A stretch of 64,000 bases of DNA from Herbaspirillum sp. LeCh32-8 (lineage in GTDB: Bacteria; Pseudomonadota; Gammaproteobacteria; Burkholderiales; Burkholderiaceae_D): assembly GCF_017814915.1 (NCBI RefSeq), contig NZ_JAGIPZ010000008.1:124001-188000 (forward strand). Direction: 5' to 3'. Below, one piece after another: positions 47,120 to 56,713 of the stretch (position 1 is the stretch's first letter; the number at the start of each line of letters is the position of its first letter). Under the pieces are notes generated by a model. It was not told the origin of the DNA and did not search any database. It saw nothing but the letters and a program-made list of their open reading frames with translations. Both the position numbers and the translations under genes were made by a program.

Positions 47120-48810
47120 TCCGCATTGCCACCCGCAACTATTCCCCCCAGCAAGCCGAGCAACTGATCGCCGAGGGCGTGCACCCGGTGCTGGCGCGCG
47201 TGTACGCGGCGCGGGGCTTGTCCAGCGCACGCGAACTCGCCAGTGAGCTGAATTCGCTGATCGCCCCGTCCGGCCTGAAGCACATCGACGCCGCCGCACA
47301 GTACCTGGCCGACGCCATTGCCGCGCGCAAGAAGCTGGTGATCGTGGCCGACTACGATTGCGACGGCGCCACCGCCTGCGCGGTCGGCCTGCGCGGGCTG
47401 CGCATGCTGGGCGCGCAGGTCGACTACATCGTGCCCAATCGCTTCGAGTACGGCTATGGCTTGACGCCCGAGATCGTCGAGCTGACCGTGCGCGAGAAAG
47501 CGCCGGACATCATCGTCACCGTCGACAACGGCATCGCCAGCATCGAGGGCGTGGCCGAAGCCAAGCGACGCGGCATTGACGTGGTGGTGACCGATCACCA
47601 CCTGCCCGGCGACACGCTGCCCGAGGCGCGCGTGATCGTGAACCCGAACCAGCCCGAGTGCGGCTTCCCCAGCAAGAACCTGGCCGGCGTGGGTGTGATG
47701 TTCTACGTGCTGCTGGCGCTGCGCGCGGAAATGCGCAAGCGCGGCATCTTCGACGCCGCCAGCCAACCCAACCTGGCCACGCTGCTGGACCTGGTGGCGC
47801 TGGGTACGGTGGCCGACGTGGTCAAGCTGGACGCCAACAACCGCATCCTGGTGGCGCAGGGCCTGAAACGCATGCGCAGCGGCAAGATGCATCCCGGCAT
47901 CGCCGCGCTGTTTCGCGCCGCCGGCCGCGAGGCGCGCCGCGCCACACCGTTCGACCTCGGCTTCGCCGTCGGCCCGCGCCTGAACGCGGCCGGCCGCCTG
48001 GCCGACATGGCGCTGGGCATCGAATGCCTGACCACCGACGACGAAGGTCGCGCCTGGGCCATCGCCCAGCAGCTCGACGCCATCAACCGCGAGCGGCGCG
48101 ACATCGAAGCCGGCATGCAGGACACCGCGCTGAACCTGCTGGACGACTTCAACCCGGCCGACCGGCGCACCATCGCGGTGTTCGACCCGTCCTGGCACCA
48201 GGGCGTGATCGGCATCGTGGCCTCGCGCCTGAAGGACAAGTTCTACCGCCCGACCATCACCTTCGCGCCGGGCGACGAAGGCTTCATCAAGGGTTCGGGC
48301 CGCTCGATCGCCGGTTTCCACCTGCGCGACGCGCTGGACCTGGTCTCCAAGCATGCGCCGTCGGTGATGACCAAGTTCGGCGGCCACGCGATGGCGGCCG
48401 GCCTGACCATCCATGCCCACGCCTTCGACGCCTTCAGCCAGGCCTTCGAAGCGGTCGGCCGGGACTGGCTCACGCAAAACCAGCTGGAACGCGTGATCGA
48501 GACCGACGGCGTGCTGGAGGACGCGTATTACTCCGTGCAGTTCATCGGCCTGATGGACGAGCAGGTGTGGGGCCAGGGCTTCGCCCCGCCGGTGTTCTGC
48601 GACACCTTCAAGGTGCTGAACCAGCGCATCCTCAAGGAAAAGCACCTGAAGCTGCTGCTGGAAAAGGACGGCCGCAAGTACGACGCCATCTGGTTCGGCC
48701 ATGCCGACGCCCTGCCCGACTACGCCAACGTGGCCTTCCGGCTGGACGCCAACGAGTACAACGGCAAGACCACGGTGCAGCTGATGGTGGAGCACGCCGA
48801 GCCGGCCTGA
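47116..48810 (+). CDS. recJ: single-stranded-DNA-specific exonuclease RecJ
   Basis: A 564-residue 5'-3' single-strand exonuclease used in recombination, mismatch and base-excision repair. DHH-family motifs are intact: Ala-Asp-Tyr-Asp-Cys-Asp-Gly-Ala-Thr-Ala, Val-Asp-Asn-Gly-Ile, Thr-Asp160-His161-His162-Leu-Pro-Gly-Asp, and Leu-Val-Ala-Leu-Gly-Thr-Val-Ala-Asp. The DHHA1 motif Gly-Ser-Gly-Arg-Ser and Lys-Phe-Gly-Gly-His-Ala-Met-Ala-Ala-Gly follow. The length is normal. The ATG at 47116 overlaps the stop of the RpfE-like gene. Confidence 0.97.
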   Translation: MIRIATRNYSPQQAEQLIAEGVHPVLARVYAARGLSSARELASELNSLIAPSGLKHIDAAAQYLADAIAARKKLVIVADYDCDGATACAVGLRGLRMLGAQVDYIVPNRFEYGYGLTPEIVELTVREKAPDIIVTVDNGIASIEGVAEAKRRGIDVVVTDHHLPGDTLPEARVIVNPNQPECGFPSKNLAGVGVMFYVLLALRAEMRKRGIFDAASQPNLATLLDLVALGTVADVVKLDANNRILVAQGLKRMRSGKMHPGIAALFRAAGREARRATPFDLGFAVGPRLNAAGRLADMALGIECLTTDDEGRAWAIAQQLDAINRERRDIEAGMQDTALNLLDDFNPADRRTIAVFDPSWHQGVIGIVASRLKDKFYRPTITFAPGDEGFIKGSGRSIAGFHLRDALDLVSKHAPSVMTKFGGHAMAAGLTIHAHAFDAFSQAFEAVGRDWLTQNQLERVIETDGVLEDAYYSVQFIGLMDEQVWGQGFAPPVFCDTFKVLNQRILKEKHLKLLLEKDGRKYDAIWFGHADALPDYANVAFRLDANEYNGKTTVQLMVEHAEPA

Positions 48811-48985
48811 GGGGAATCAGACGCGAAAGTTGTGGCAAAGACGGCATATCAGGCCGACAAAATTCCCGCCTGATGGCACAATGACGCACACCCGGGGCGC
48901 TTTTGCGAGAAAGTAGCGAAAGCGGATCAGCGGGCGGAGAACAGGGACTCCGCTCTCCCGGCACAACAACAAGACCACCTCGTCG

Positions 48986-50671
48986 ATGAAGATAAAGCGC
49001 TTCAGCAACAGCCTCATCACACGCCTCGTGCTGTTCGGCGTCTTCGTCGTTGTCACCAGCGCCATCGTGCGCTACAACATCCTGCTCAACTTCCTCGAGG
49101 ACGACCAGGCCAAGGTCGCCGCCGAACAGCAAAGCACCGTGGCCAGTTACCTCGCGCAGGATATCGGCTACCGCATCCTGGAGCGGCGCCACTTCCTGGA
49201 GCGCCTGGCCAGCCAGGTGCCGCCGCCCCTGCTCAACGATCGCGCCGCCCTGCTCGAATGGCTCAGGGAACGCCAGGAGCTGCAACCCATCTTCGCGCGC
49301 GGCCTGTTCGTGGCCGACGGCGAGGGCCTGATCGTGCTCGACTACCCCACCATCAGCGGGCGGCGGGCGCTGTCGCTGGCCGCTTACGCGGACTTTCGCA
49401 AGGTACTGGGCGGCGCCACCGTGATCAGCGAACCGCTGACCAGCCCCGCCTCCAGGGATCCCATCCTCGCCATGCTGACCCCGCTCAAGGACGCCGACGG
49501 CAAGATTGCCGGCGTGCTGGGCGGCTCCACCGAACTGGACGCGCCGGGCTTTCTCAATCACCTGCAAGAGGCGCGACTAGGGCCCTCCGGCAGTTTCCTG
49601 CTGGTCTCGCCGGCGCGCCGGCTGGTGATCGCCTCCAACGATCCCGCCCGGGTCTTCAAGCCGCTGCCGGCCCCCGGCGCCGACGGCCTGATGGACAGCG
49701 CCATGCAGGGTTACCGCGGCAACGGCATCGCCCCCAATGCCGAGGGCGTGAACGAGATCAGGGCCTTCGCCTCGGTGCCGGGAACCGCCTGGTTCGTAGT
49801 GGTGCGCCAGCCGCTGGCGCAGGCGCTGCCGACGGTGGATCGCATGCGCGCCCTGATTGCGCGCGGCGGCCTGATCCAGGGCGCCGGGATCTTCCTGCTG
49901 GTGGTGCTGGCCTACTTCTGGTTCTTCCGCCCGCTGCGGCGCGCTGCGGCGCTGGCCGACAAGATGACGCGCGGCGAAATCCCGCTGTCGCCGCTGCCGG
50001 TGGTGCGGCGCGATGAGGTCGGCCACCTGACCATGGCCTTCAACGGCCTGCTTACGCGCCTGAAGATGCACCAGTCGGAATTGCAGCACCAGGCCCACCA
50101 CGATGTGCTGACCGGCCTGCCCAACCGCGTCATGCTGGCCGACCGCATGGAGGAAGCGCTGGCGCGCGCCAGCCGTCTCAGCAGCGGCATCGCGGTGCTG
50201 TTCCTCGATCTCGACGGCTTCAAACCGATCAACGACAAACTGGGCCACAAGGCCGGCGACCAGGTGCTGCAGGAAGTGGCGCGGCGCCTGCGCCAGGTGG
50301 CGCGCCGCAGCGATACGCTGGCGCGCGTGGGTGGCGACGAATTCGTGCTGCTGGCGACCGACCTGGGCGAACCGCTGGAAAACGGCGCGCGCGCGCTGGC
50401 CGAGAAATGCATCGCCGCGGTCTCCGAGCCGCTATGGCTGGCGTCGGCGCAGTTTCATCTGGGGGTATCGGTCGGCATCGCCGTGTGCGAGGGGTGCTGC
50501 GGCGCGGACAGCCTGCTGCAGGCGGCCGACAAGGCGATGTACGACGCCAAGGCCAGCGGCCGCGGCTGTTTCGTGCTGGCGCCGCCGGCGGCCGGCTGCA
50601 ACCACCTCCCCCTCAACGCACAGGCAGGAACTGCAGGAACGAGCCGCCCAGCAGGTTCTGGACATAGCTGA
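48986..50671 (+). CDS. membrane diguanylate cyclase with Cache, HAMP and GGDEF domains
   Basis: A 561-residue protein. Transmembrane helix 1 is at about residues 12-30, a periplasmic double-Cache sensor at about 35-285, transmembrane helix 2 at about 290-312, HAMP at about 312-365, and GGDEF at about 378-540. GGDEF is intact at 449-453, with Arg-Arg-Ser-Asp forming an I-site upstream, so c-di-GMP synthesis with product inhibition is expected. The C-terminal 25 residues are a tail after the domain. Its last 59 bp overlap the 3' end of the convergent lipoprotein gene. The gene sits between recJ and prfB, which are often neighbours in related genomes. Confidence 0.93.
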   Translation: MKIKRFSNSLITRLVLFGVFVVVTSAIVRYNILLNFLEDDQAKVAAEQQSTVASYLAQDIGYRILERRHFLERLASQVPPPLLNDRAALLEWLRERQELQPIFARGLFVADGEGLIVLDYPTISGRRALSLAAYADFRKVLGGATVISEPLTSPASRDPILAMLTPLKDADGKIAGVLGGSTELDAPGFLNHLQEARLGPSGSFLLVSPARRLVIASNDPARVFKPLPAPGADGLMDSAMQGYRGNGIAPNAEGVNEIRAFASVPGTAWFVVVRQPLAQALPTVDRMRALIARGGLIQGAGIFLLVVLAYFWFFRPLRRAAALADKMTRGEIPLSPLPVVRRDEVGHLTMAFNGLLTRLKMHQSELQHQAHHDVLTGLPNRVMLADRMEEALARASRLSSGIAVLFLDLDGFKPINDKLGHKAGDQVLQEVARRLRQVARRSDTLARVGGDEFVLLATDLGEPLENGARALAEKCIAAVSEPLWLASAQFHLGVSVGIAVCEGCCGADSLLQAADKAMYDAKASGRGCFVLAPPAAGCNHLPLNAQAGTAGTSRPAGSGHS

Positions 50672-51347
50672 TCCCGGCGCGGCGGTATTTCTCGGTGACG
50701 AACTCGGCCAACAGGTCGAGGCGGCCGACGATCTTGCCGAACTCCCGCTCGAAACTGAGATTGCGCACATCGCTGCCGATCTCGTCGGACAGCAATAGCG
50801 GCGCCCCCGTGGCGGTGCGCCTGCTGGCCAGGATCCAGGCGGCGATCTCCACATTGCGCGCGGCGTTGTAGAGACGCTGGGCATCCAGCCCGTCGACCAG
50901 GTAGAACTGGATCTTGTTGCCGTGGGCGACGATGATCATGTCGGCGGTGGCGTGGATGAAGGCGGCCACCCGATCGCCCTTGTAATCCGGCGACAGGGCC
51001 AGCGCCATGGCGGCGATATCGCGCTTGCCCTGCAGTTCGGGCCAAAGCTGGCGCAACTCGATGGCGTCTTTCACTTTCTTCTCCGCCTCCTCGCGCGTGG
51101 CGGCGGTCTTCTTCCATTCGCCCGGGTTGCGGCGATAGAGCTTTCCCATCAGCAGATACAAGGCGTCGAGGTTGTCGCGCATGGCCAGGGTGGCGACGCG
51201 GTTGGTGTCGGACTGGCCCATCTCGCCGGAACTGGCCGAGGCGCCCTTGACCTCGCCATGCGGCGCCGGGGAACTGGCGCAGCCGGCCACGGCGGCCAGG
51301 CATAAGAGCGTCAGGAAGAACTGCGGTCTCGTTTTGATTATTGTCAT
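50613..51347 (-). CDS. lipoprotein of unknown function
   Basis: A 244-residue lipoprotein: basic start, hydrophobic core, and lipobox Ala-Ala-Val-Ala-Gly-Cys with Cys23 (Val-Ala-Gly-Cys). Ser/Ala residues follow Cys23, which favours the outer membrane. The rest is mostly helical with Ala-Met-Arg-Asp-Asn-Leu-Asp-Ala-Leu-Tyr-Leu-Leu and a Met-Ile-Ile-Val-Ala-His-Gly-Asn-Lys stretch. I recall similar uncharacterised lipoproteins in Burkholderiales but cannot name the family. It overlaps the diguanylate cyclase gene end to end by 59 bp. The PhoX-family gene is 162 bp upstream on the same strand. Confidence 0.8.
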   Translation of the reverse strand: MTIIKTRPQFFLTLLCLAAVAGCASSPAPHGEVKGASASSGEMGQSDTNRVATLAMRDNLDALYLLMGKLYRRNPGEWKKTAATREEAEKKVKDAIELRQLWPELQGKRDIAAMALALSPDYKGDRVAAFIHATADMIIVAHGNKIQFYLVDGLDAQRLYNAARNVEIAAWILASRRTATGAPLLLSDEIGSDVRNLSFEREFGKIVGRLDLLAEFVTEKYRRAGISYVQNLLGGSFLQFLPVR

Positions 51348-51444
51348 CGGCAGGCACTGGAGAGCAAGCTGATAGGACTGATCCTAGCAGATTGCGTTCA
51401 CCGAAAGAATCCGAAAACGCATCTGCAAACGCATCGTCAAAACG

Positions 51445-51474
51445 ACAACGGCGAACCATCCGGTCCGCCGTTGT
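51445..51474 (-). terminator. probable terminator of the PhoX-family gene
   Basis: ACAACGGCG (51445-51453) pairs with CGCCGTTGT (51466-51474). On the minus strand the stem is followed by CGTTTTG. It lies 36 bp after the stop codon. Confidence 0.6.
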
Positions 51475-51509
51475 TCATGCTGCGCTGCTAAAGCCCGCAA
51501 ACCAGAGGG

Positions 51510-53468
51510 TCAGGCCTTCGTGTAAGGTAAGCCGGTCAGGTACCCCACCGTCGCGCCGAAGCGGTCCTTGTAGTTGGCGCGCACCAGCGGATCGAGCTTG
51601 TCCTTGACCTTGTCATGCAGACCCTTCTCCCAGTCGCCGGCGTGCTGGAAGTTGCTCATCACGTAGGTCCAGCCGTTGATCTCGTCGACCGCGTGCAGGC
51701 CGGTCGATTCGGCGCCCGAGGGGCACGACAGCACGCGCGTGAGCGCGCGGGTATCGACGTTGTAGGCCCACAGGAAGTTGTTGACGTGCATGCCGCTGTC
51801 CTCGCCGATGAACAAAGTGCGCAGCTTCTCGGAGAACTTGATGTTGTCCGGATTGGCGATGCGATCCTGCTCGGCCAGGTTGCCCAGGGCGTCCGGCGTC
51901 TTCAGGTCCACGCCCACCAGCTCGGCCGGCGGCGCCATGTCGACCGGCACCCATTCGCTGTCGATGGCGGCGCCGGCGACGTCACGCTGGCCGCCGCGCA
52001 GGTTAAGCGCATACACCGCGCCGGCCTTGGGGCCTTGCACCTTGATGTGGCCGGAGCCGTCCAGCATCGAGGTCTGCACGTAGGACATGGCGGAATAGGC
52101 GATCTTGTCGCGCGCGTTCACGGTGGTGCCTTCCATCTTGGTGAAGCCCAGGCTGCCGCCGGCCAGCGCGGCGTAGCGGTGGGTTTCCAGGAAGGCTGCG
52201 GCCTTCTGCATGCCCGGCTTGACGCGCACCCAGTTGAACTTGCCGTTGAACGGAATTTTGGAGAACGAGCCGTCGGCCGGATCGCTGGTGCGGATGTCCA
52301 TGATGTCGACCGCCTTGTAGCGGTCGGCCATGGCGCGGATTTCCTCGCTGGTGGCGCTGCCCAGCTTGACCCAGGTCAGCTTGCCGGAGCCCGGGCCCAC
52401 GCCCGAGACCTGCTCCCAGCGCGCCACGAACAGCGTGCCGGAGGACAGGTCGGCGGCGCGGTCGGCGATGAACATGAACAGGCCGCCGTTGGTGGCGTCG
52501 TCGCCCATGAGCACGGTGCGCTGGTCGGGCATGACCTGCACCAGCTCGTGCGAGATACGGCCCAGGCAGAAGTGCTTCTTGATCGAGCCGGTGCCGTCGG
52601 CATGCACGGTGACTTCCGGCAGGTGGCCGTAATGGTAGGGGTTGGCGCGGGTCTCGTCGCCATACAGGTTGCGGCTGAAGCCTTTGAACTGCGGGTTGGC
52701 GGCGATGGCGGAGGCGTCCGGCTCGTACTCTTCCGACGACAGGTGGGTGTTCCACGGCGACAGGCTGGCGCCGCAGGTGATCCACAGGCCGTGGACCTGG
52801 GAGGTGTCGACGTTGTGATACTTGACCAGCGACAGCTTGCCCGAGGACGGATCCTGGTCCAGCGTCAGCACGGCGATCGGCGACGGCAGTTGGCCGTACA
52901 TGGCGGCCTGCTTCTGGTCGCGCGTGGTGTATTCGAACTGCACCACGGCAAACACCGTATTGCCCTTCACGCCGGGCACGCTTGCGCCCTTCATGGTCAG
53001 CAGCGACGAGCCGTCCGGGCAGTCCGAGAAGAACTGGCGCTCCCTGCCCGGCACCGAGCGGTCGATGATGGGACGGTTGTTGATGTCGAGGTAGCCGCCG
53101 GCCAGGATGGTGGAGCCGCGGCCGTCCGGCACCATGTCGCCGGTCATGAAGAACGGCTGGTAGGCCAGCTTGTAGGTCTGCTTGCTGCCGTCGGCAAACG
53201 CCACTTCCAGCGCCGAGCCCACGGTGGTGGTGGCCATCGCGGCCGGATCGGCCAGCGTCGGCGCCGGCATGCCGGTGAAGCGTGCCGAGGCGAACGGCTT
53301 GCCCGCGCCCGGCGCGGCGCAGGCCGACAGCAAGGCGGCGGCGCCGCCGGTCAGCGGCAGCAGCGGCGCGGCGGCCAGCGCCTTCAACAGGCTGCGGCGG
53401 CCGGCTTGCGGCGCCAGGGTCTCGGAGGACGATTGGGATTGGATGGCGTCTTGCTGGTGCTGTCTCAT
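51510..53468 (-). CDS. PhoX-family (DUF839) Tat-exported phosphatase-like protein
   Basis: A 652-residue exported protein. A twin-arginine signal is visible (Gly-Arg24-Arg25-Ser-Leu-Leu-Lys then a hydrophobic stretch). It ends in Leu-Leu-Ser-Ala-Cys50, a lipobox, so it may be a Tat-exported lipoprotein. Family hallmarks of PhoX propellers are present: Cys-Gly-Ala-Ser-Leu-Ser-Pro-Trp-Asn-Thr-His-Leu-Ser-Ser-Glu-Glu, Met-Gly-Asp-Asp-Ala-Thr-Asn-Gly-Gly, and Asn-Pro-Asp-Asn-Ile-Lys-Phe. These carry acidic side chains for Ca and Fe. PhoX enzymes are Ca-dependent alkaline phosphatases, but many family members are untested. A candidate PHO box lies about 110 bp upstream. Confidence 0.88.
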   Translation of the reverse strand: MRQHQQDAIQSQSSSETLAPQAGRRSLLKALAAAPLLPLTGGAAALLSACAAPGAGKPFASARFTGMPAPTLADPAAMATTTVGSALEVAFADGSKQTYKLAYQPFFMTGDMVPDGRGSTILAGGYLDINNRPIIDRSVPGRERQFFSDCPDGSSLLTMKGASVPGVKGNTVFAVVQFEYTTRDQKQAAMYGQLPSPIAVLTLDQDPSSGKLSLVKYHNVDTSQVHGLWITCGASLSPWNTHLSSEEYEPDASAIAANPQFKGFSRNLYGDETRANPYHYGHLPEVTVHADGTGSIKKHFCLGRISHELVQVMPDQRTVLMGDDATNGGLFMFIADRAADLSSGTLFVARWEQVSGVGPGSGKLTWVKLGSATSEEIRAMADRYKAVDIMDIRTSDPADGSFSKIPFNGKFNWVRVKPGMQKAAAFLETHRYAALAGGSLGFTKMEGTTVNARDKIAYSAMSYVQTSMLDGSGHIKVQGPKAGAVYALNLRGGQRDVAGAAIDSEWVPVDMAPPAELVGVDLKTPDALGNLAEQDRIANPDNIKFSEKLRTLFIGEDSGMHVNNFLWAYNVDTRALTRVLSCPSGAESTGLHAVDEINGWTYVMSNFQHAGDWEKGLHDKVKDKLDPLVRANYKDRFGATVGYLTGLPYTKA

Positions 53469-53576
53469 CGATGTTTCTCCATATCAATAGAAAAACAGCC
53501 GAGGCAGCATCCGTGGCGCGCCCGGCCGTCAGTGCTTTGTCAGGCATGCAAAGCGCTGCGATGGTAGCGGCCGAAA

Positions 53577-53594
53577 ATGACAGGCTTGTGACGG
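53577..53594 (-). promoter_or_regulatory. candidate PHO box of the PhoX-family gene
   Basis: On the minus strand CCGTCACAAGCCTGTCAT reads as two 7-bp units, CCGTCAC and CTGTCAT, 11 bp apart, 12 of 14 positions agreeing with the CTGTCAT-N4-CTGTCAT consensus of PhoB. It is 108 bp upstream of the start codon. The match is by eye; PhoB binding is inference. Confidence 0.5.
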
Positions 53595-53624
53595 ACGGGC
53601 CGACGAATCGCCCTTCTCCTCTTG

Positions 53625-53630
53625 TATAAT
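53625..53630 (+). promoter_or_regulatory. -10 box upstream of prfB
   Basis: TATAAT 28 bp upstream of the prfB start codon. The 17-bp upstream hexamer is a poor -35 match. Confidence 0.5.
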
Positions 53631-53658
53631 GCAAGGTTTGATCGCAAAAGAAACCATC

Positions 53659-54763
53659 ATGGAAGCAGAACGCCTCAATTCCCTTCAATCCCTGCTCGAC
53701 GACCTGGCCACCCGCGCCACCGAGCTACGGAGGTATCTTTGACTTCGATGTGAAGTCGGAGAAACTCGAGCAAGTCAACGCCGAACTGGAAGACCCGAAC
53801 GTCTGGAATGACCAGAAGCGGGCGCAGGATCTCGGCAAGGAAAAGAAATCGCTGGAAGCCATCGTCCACACGCTGATCAAGATCGACAGCGAGTTGAACG
53901 ACGCGCGCGACCTGTTCGACATGGCGCGCGAGGAAAAGGACGAGGACACCATCGTCGCCATCGAAGGCGATGCCGAGGGACTGAAGAAGCTGGTGGAGGA
54001 AATGGAATTCCGCCGCATGTTCAGCGGCCCGATGGACGCCAACAACTGCTTCATCGACATCCAGGCCGGCGCCGGCGGCACCGAGGCCCAGGACTGGGCT
54101 TCCATGCTGCTGCGCCAGTACCTGCGCTATTGCGAGCGCAAGGGCTTCAAGGTCGAGATCCTGGAACAGTCCGACGGCGAAGTGGCCGGCATCAAGACCG
54201 CCACGCTCAAGGTCGAGGGCGAATACGCCTACGGCTTCCTGCGCACCGAAACCGGCGTGCACCGCCTGGTGCGCAAGTCGCCGTTCGACTCGTCGAACGG
54301 TCGCCACACCTCGTTCTCCAGCCTGTTCGTGTATCCGGAAGTCGATGAATCCTTCGAGATCGACATCAACCCGGCCGACGTGCGCGTGGACACCTACCGC
54401 GCCTCCGGCGCTGGCGGCCAGCACATCAACAAGACCGACTCCGCAGTGCGCCTGACGCACGCGCCGTCGGGCATCGTTGTGCAATGCCAGAACGACCGCA
54501 GCCAGCACCGCAACCGCGCCGAGGCGTGGGACATGCTGCGCGCCAAGCTGTTCGAGCTGGAACTGCGCAAGCGCATGAGCGAGCAGCAGAAGCTGGAAGA
54601 CTCCAAGACCGACGTCGGCTGGGGCCACCAGATCCGCTCCTACGTGCTGGACCAATCCCGCATCAAGGACCTGCGCACCAACTTTGAAACCGGCAACACC
54701 AAGGCGGTGCTCGATGGCGACATCGACGACTTCATCGCCGCTTCGCTGAAACAGGGCGTCTGA
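53659..54763 (+). CDS. prfB: peptide chain release factor 2 (programmed +1 frameshift)
   Basis: A 367-residue release factor for UGA and UAA stops. Translation starts at 53659 and reads 27 codons to an in-frame TGA at 53740-53742. The ribosome slips +1 at CTT-TGA-C, so the second part runs from 53741. The classic signals are present: the Shine-Dalgarno-like GGAGG just before TATCTTTGAC. Motifs are Ser-Pro-Phe for stop recognition and Gly252-Gly-Gln254 for peptide release. Low RF2 level favours the shift, giving autoregulation. The gene precedes lysS by 73 bp, as is standard. The lysS gene follows in the same direction and may be co-transcribed. Confidence 0.96.
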
Positions 54764-54836
54764 TGCACAGCGCCGCGGGGCCTGCCCTGCGGCGCGACAC
54801 CTCCGACCGACCGTTCAACACTCAAGAATTCCGACC

Positions 54837-56396
54837 ATGACCACGCAAAACAACAACGCCGCACAACCGGCAGCCCCGGCGGCACCGGCAGCCGACGAGA
54901 ACAGCATCATCGCCGAGCGCCGCGCCAAGCTGGCCGCCATCCGCGAACAGGGCATCGCCTTCCCTAACGATTTCCGTCCGGCCGACAAGGCTTCCGACCT
55001 GCACGCCAAGTACGACGGCTTCGAGAACGAAGCGCTGGAAGCCGATCCGGTATCGGTCTCGGTGGCCGGCCGCATGATGTTGAAGCGCGTCATGGGCAAG
55101 GCGGCCTTCGCCACCCTGCAGGACGCCTCGGGCGACAAGGCCGACGGCCGCATCCAGCTCTACGTGACCAAGGACGTGACCGGCGACGAAGCCATGGCCG
55201 CCTTCAAGCACTATGACCTGGGCGACATCCTGGGCGCCGAAGGCACGCTGTTCAAGACCAAGACCGGCGAGCTGTCGATCAAGGTCACCAAGCTGAAGCT
55301 GATCACCAAGTCGCTGCGCCCGCTGCCGGACAAGTTCCACGGCCTGGCCGACCAGGAAATGAAGTACCGCCAGCGCTACGTCGACCTGATCATGAGCGAG
55401 GAAACCCGCCGCACCTTCAAGGCGCGCACCGCCGCGATGTCGTCGATCCGCCGCTTCATGGAAACCAACGGCTTCATGGAAGTCGAAACCCCGATGCTGC
55501 ACCCGATCCCGGGCGGCGCCGCGGCCAAGCCGTTCATCACCCACCACAACGCGCTGGACATGCAGATGTTCATGCGCATCGCCCCCGAGCTGTACCTGAA
55601 GCGCCTGGTGGTGGGCGGCTTCGAGCGCGTGTTCGAAGTCAACCGCAACTTCCGCAATGAAGGCGTGTCGCCGCGCCACAATCCGGAATTCACGATGATG
55701 GAGTTCTACGCCGCCTACGTGGATTATCAATGGCTGATGGGCTTCACCGAACAGGTGATCCGCCAGGCCGCAATCGACGCCCACGGCACCGCCACCCTGA
55801 CCTACCAGGGTCGCGAGCTGGACCTGTCCAAGCCCTTCGACCGCCTGACCATCAACGGCGCCATCCTGAAGTACGCGCCGCAGTACGCCGAAGCGCAACT
55901 GAACGACATCGAATTCCTGCGCACCGAACTGAAGAAGTTCGGCGTCAAGACCGACCAGGCCCCGCTGGCCGGCGCCGGCATCGGCGCGCTGCAACTGGCG
56001 CTGTTCGAAGAGACCGCCGAGTCGCAGCTGTGGAACCCGACCTACATCATCGACTACCCGGTCGAAGTCTCGCCGCTGGCGCGCGCCTCCGACACCGTGC
56101 CGGGCATTACCGAGCGCTTCGAGCTGTTCATCACCGGCCGCGAGATCGCCAACGGCTTCTCCGAGCTGAACGACGCCGAAGACCAGGCCGCGCGCTTCCA
56201 GGCCCAGGTGGCCGCCAAGGACGCGGGCGATGAAGAGGCGATGTACTACGACGCCGACTACATCCGCGCGCTGGAATACGGCATGCCGCCGGCCGGTGGC
56301 TGCGGCATCGGCATCGACCGCCTGATGATGCTGATCACCGACTCGCCCAACATCCGCGACGTGATCCTGTTCCCGCACCTACGCCGCGAAGACTGA
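54837..56396 (+). CDS. lysS: lysyl-tRNA synthetase, class II
   Basis: A 519-residue aminoacyl-tRNA synthetase. The N-terminal OB-fold anticodon-binding domain (about residues 60-165) is followed by the class II catalytic domain. Its motifs are Phe-Met-Glu-Val-Glu-Thr-Pro-Met-Leu (motif 1), Phe-Arg-Asn-Glu-Gly with [10 protein letters not shown] (motif 2), and Gly-Ile-Gly-Ile-Asp-Arg-Leu (motif 3). The first 20 residues are an Ala/Pro-rich extension common in the group. The ribosome-binding site is weak. It is downstream of prfB. Confidence 0.98.
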   Translation: MTTQNNNAAQPAAPAAPAADENSIIAERRAKLAAIREQGIAFPNDFRPADKASDLHAKYDGFENEALEADPVSVSVAGRMMLKRVMGKAAFATLQDASGDKADGRIQLYVTKDVTGDEAMAAFKHYDLGDILGAEGTLFKTKTGELSIKVTKLKLITKSLRPLPDKFHGLADQEMKYRQRYVDLIMSEETRRTFKARTAAMSSIRRFMETNGFMEVETPMLHPIPGGAAAKPFITHHNALDMQMFMRIAPELYLKRLVVGGFERVFEVNRNFRNEGVSPRHNPEFTMMEFYAAYVDYQWLMGFTEQVIRQAAIDAHGTATLTYQGRELDLSKPFDRLTINGAILKYAPQYAEAQLNDIEFLRTELKKFGVKTDQAPLAGAGIGALQLALFEETAESQLWNPTYIIDYPVEVSPLARASDTVPGITERFELFITGREIANGFSELNDAEDQAARFQAQVAAKDAGDEEAMYYDADYIRALEYGMPPAGGCGIGIDRLMMLITDSPNIRDVILFPHLRRED

Positions 56397-56713
56397 TCGC
56401 CCCGGGCTGGTCCGCCCAAGGACCGGCCCGCGTTGCCGCATCACGCAAGATTGCCTTTTCGCATCCCGGCCTGTCGCCGGGATGCATCTTCCCTCCAGTC
56501 ACTCCCGTCCGAATTGCTCTTCCGGCAACATGACTTGCCCGTATGGCAAAACACGTCCTTTCCCGCAACAGCTGTTCCGCTGAAAACCGGCCACCCGACT
56601 GGCTTTTCAGCCATTACAAGTTTTTACAACTGACACACAATCGGGATTTTTTTTGGCCTTTGCGCACTCCATAATCACTCCATCACCAACACCAATAAAC
56701 GGAGAGGCCCATC
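56397..56713. other. 317-bp spacer with a hairpin at the lysS end
   Basis: GCATCCCGGC (56461-56470) pairs perfectly with GCCGGGATGC (56476-56485) around a 5-nt loop, a likely 3' end for lysS though T residues after it are few. The remainder should hold the promoter of the glycine-zipper gene. No gene is recognised. Confidence 0.55.

Noticed and set aside
46780..48795. 671-codon minus-strand frame opposite recJ
   Set aside because: Shadow of recJ and its upstream gene; no start signal and no domain.
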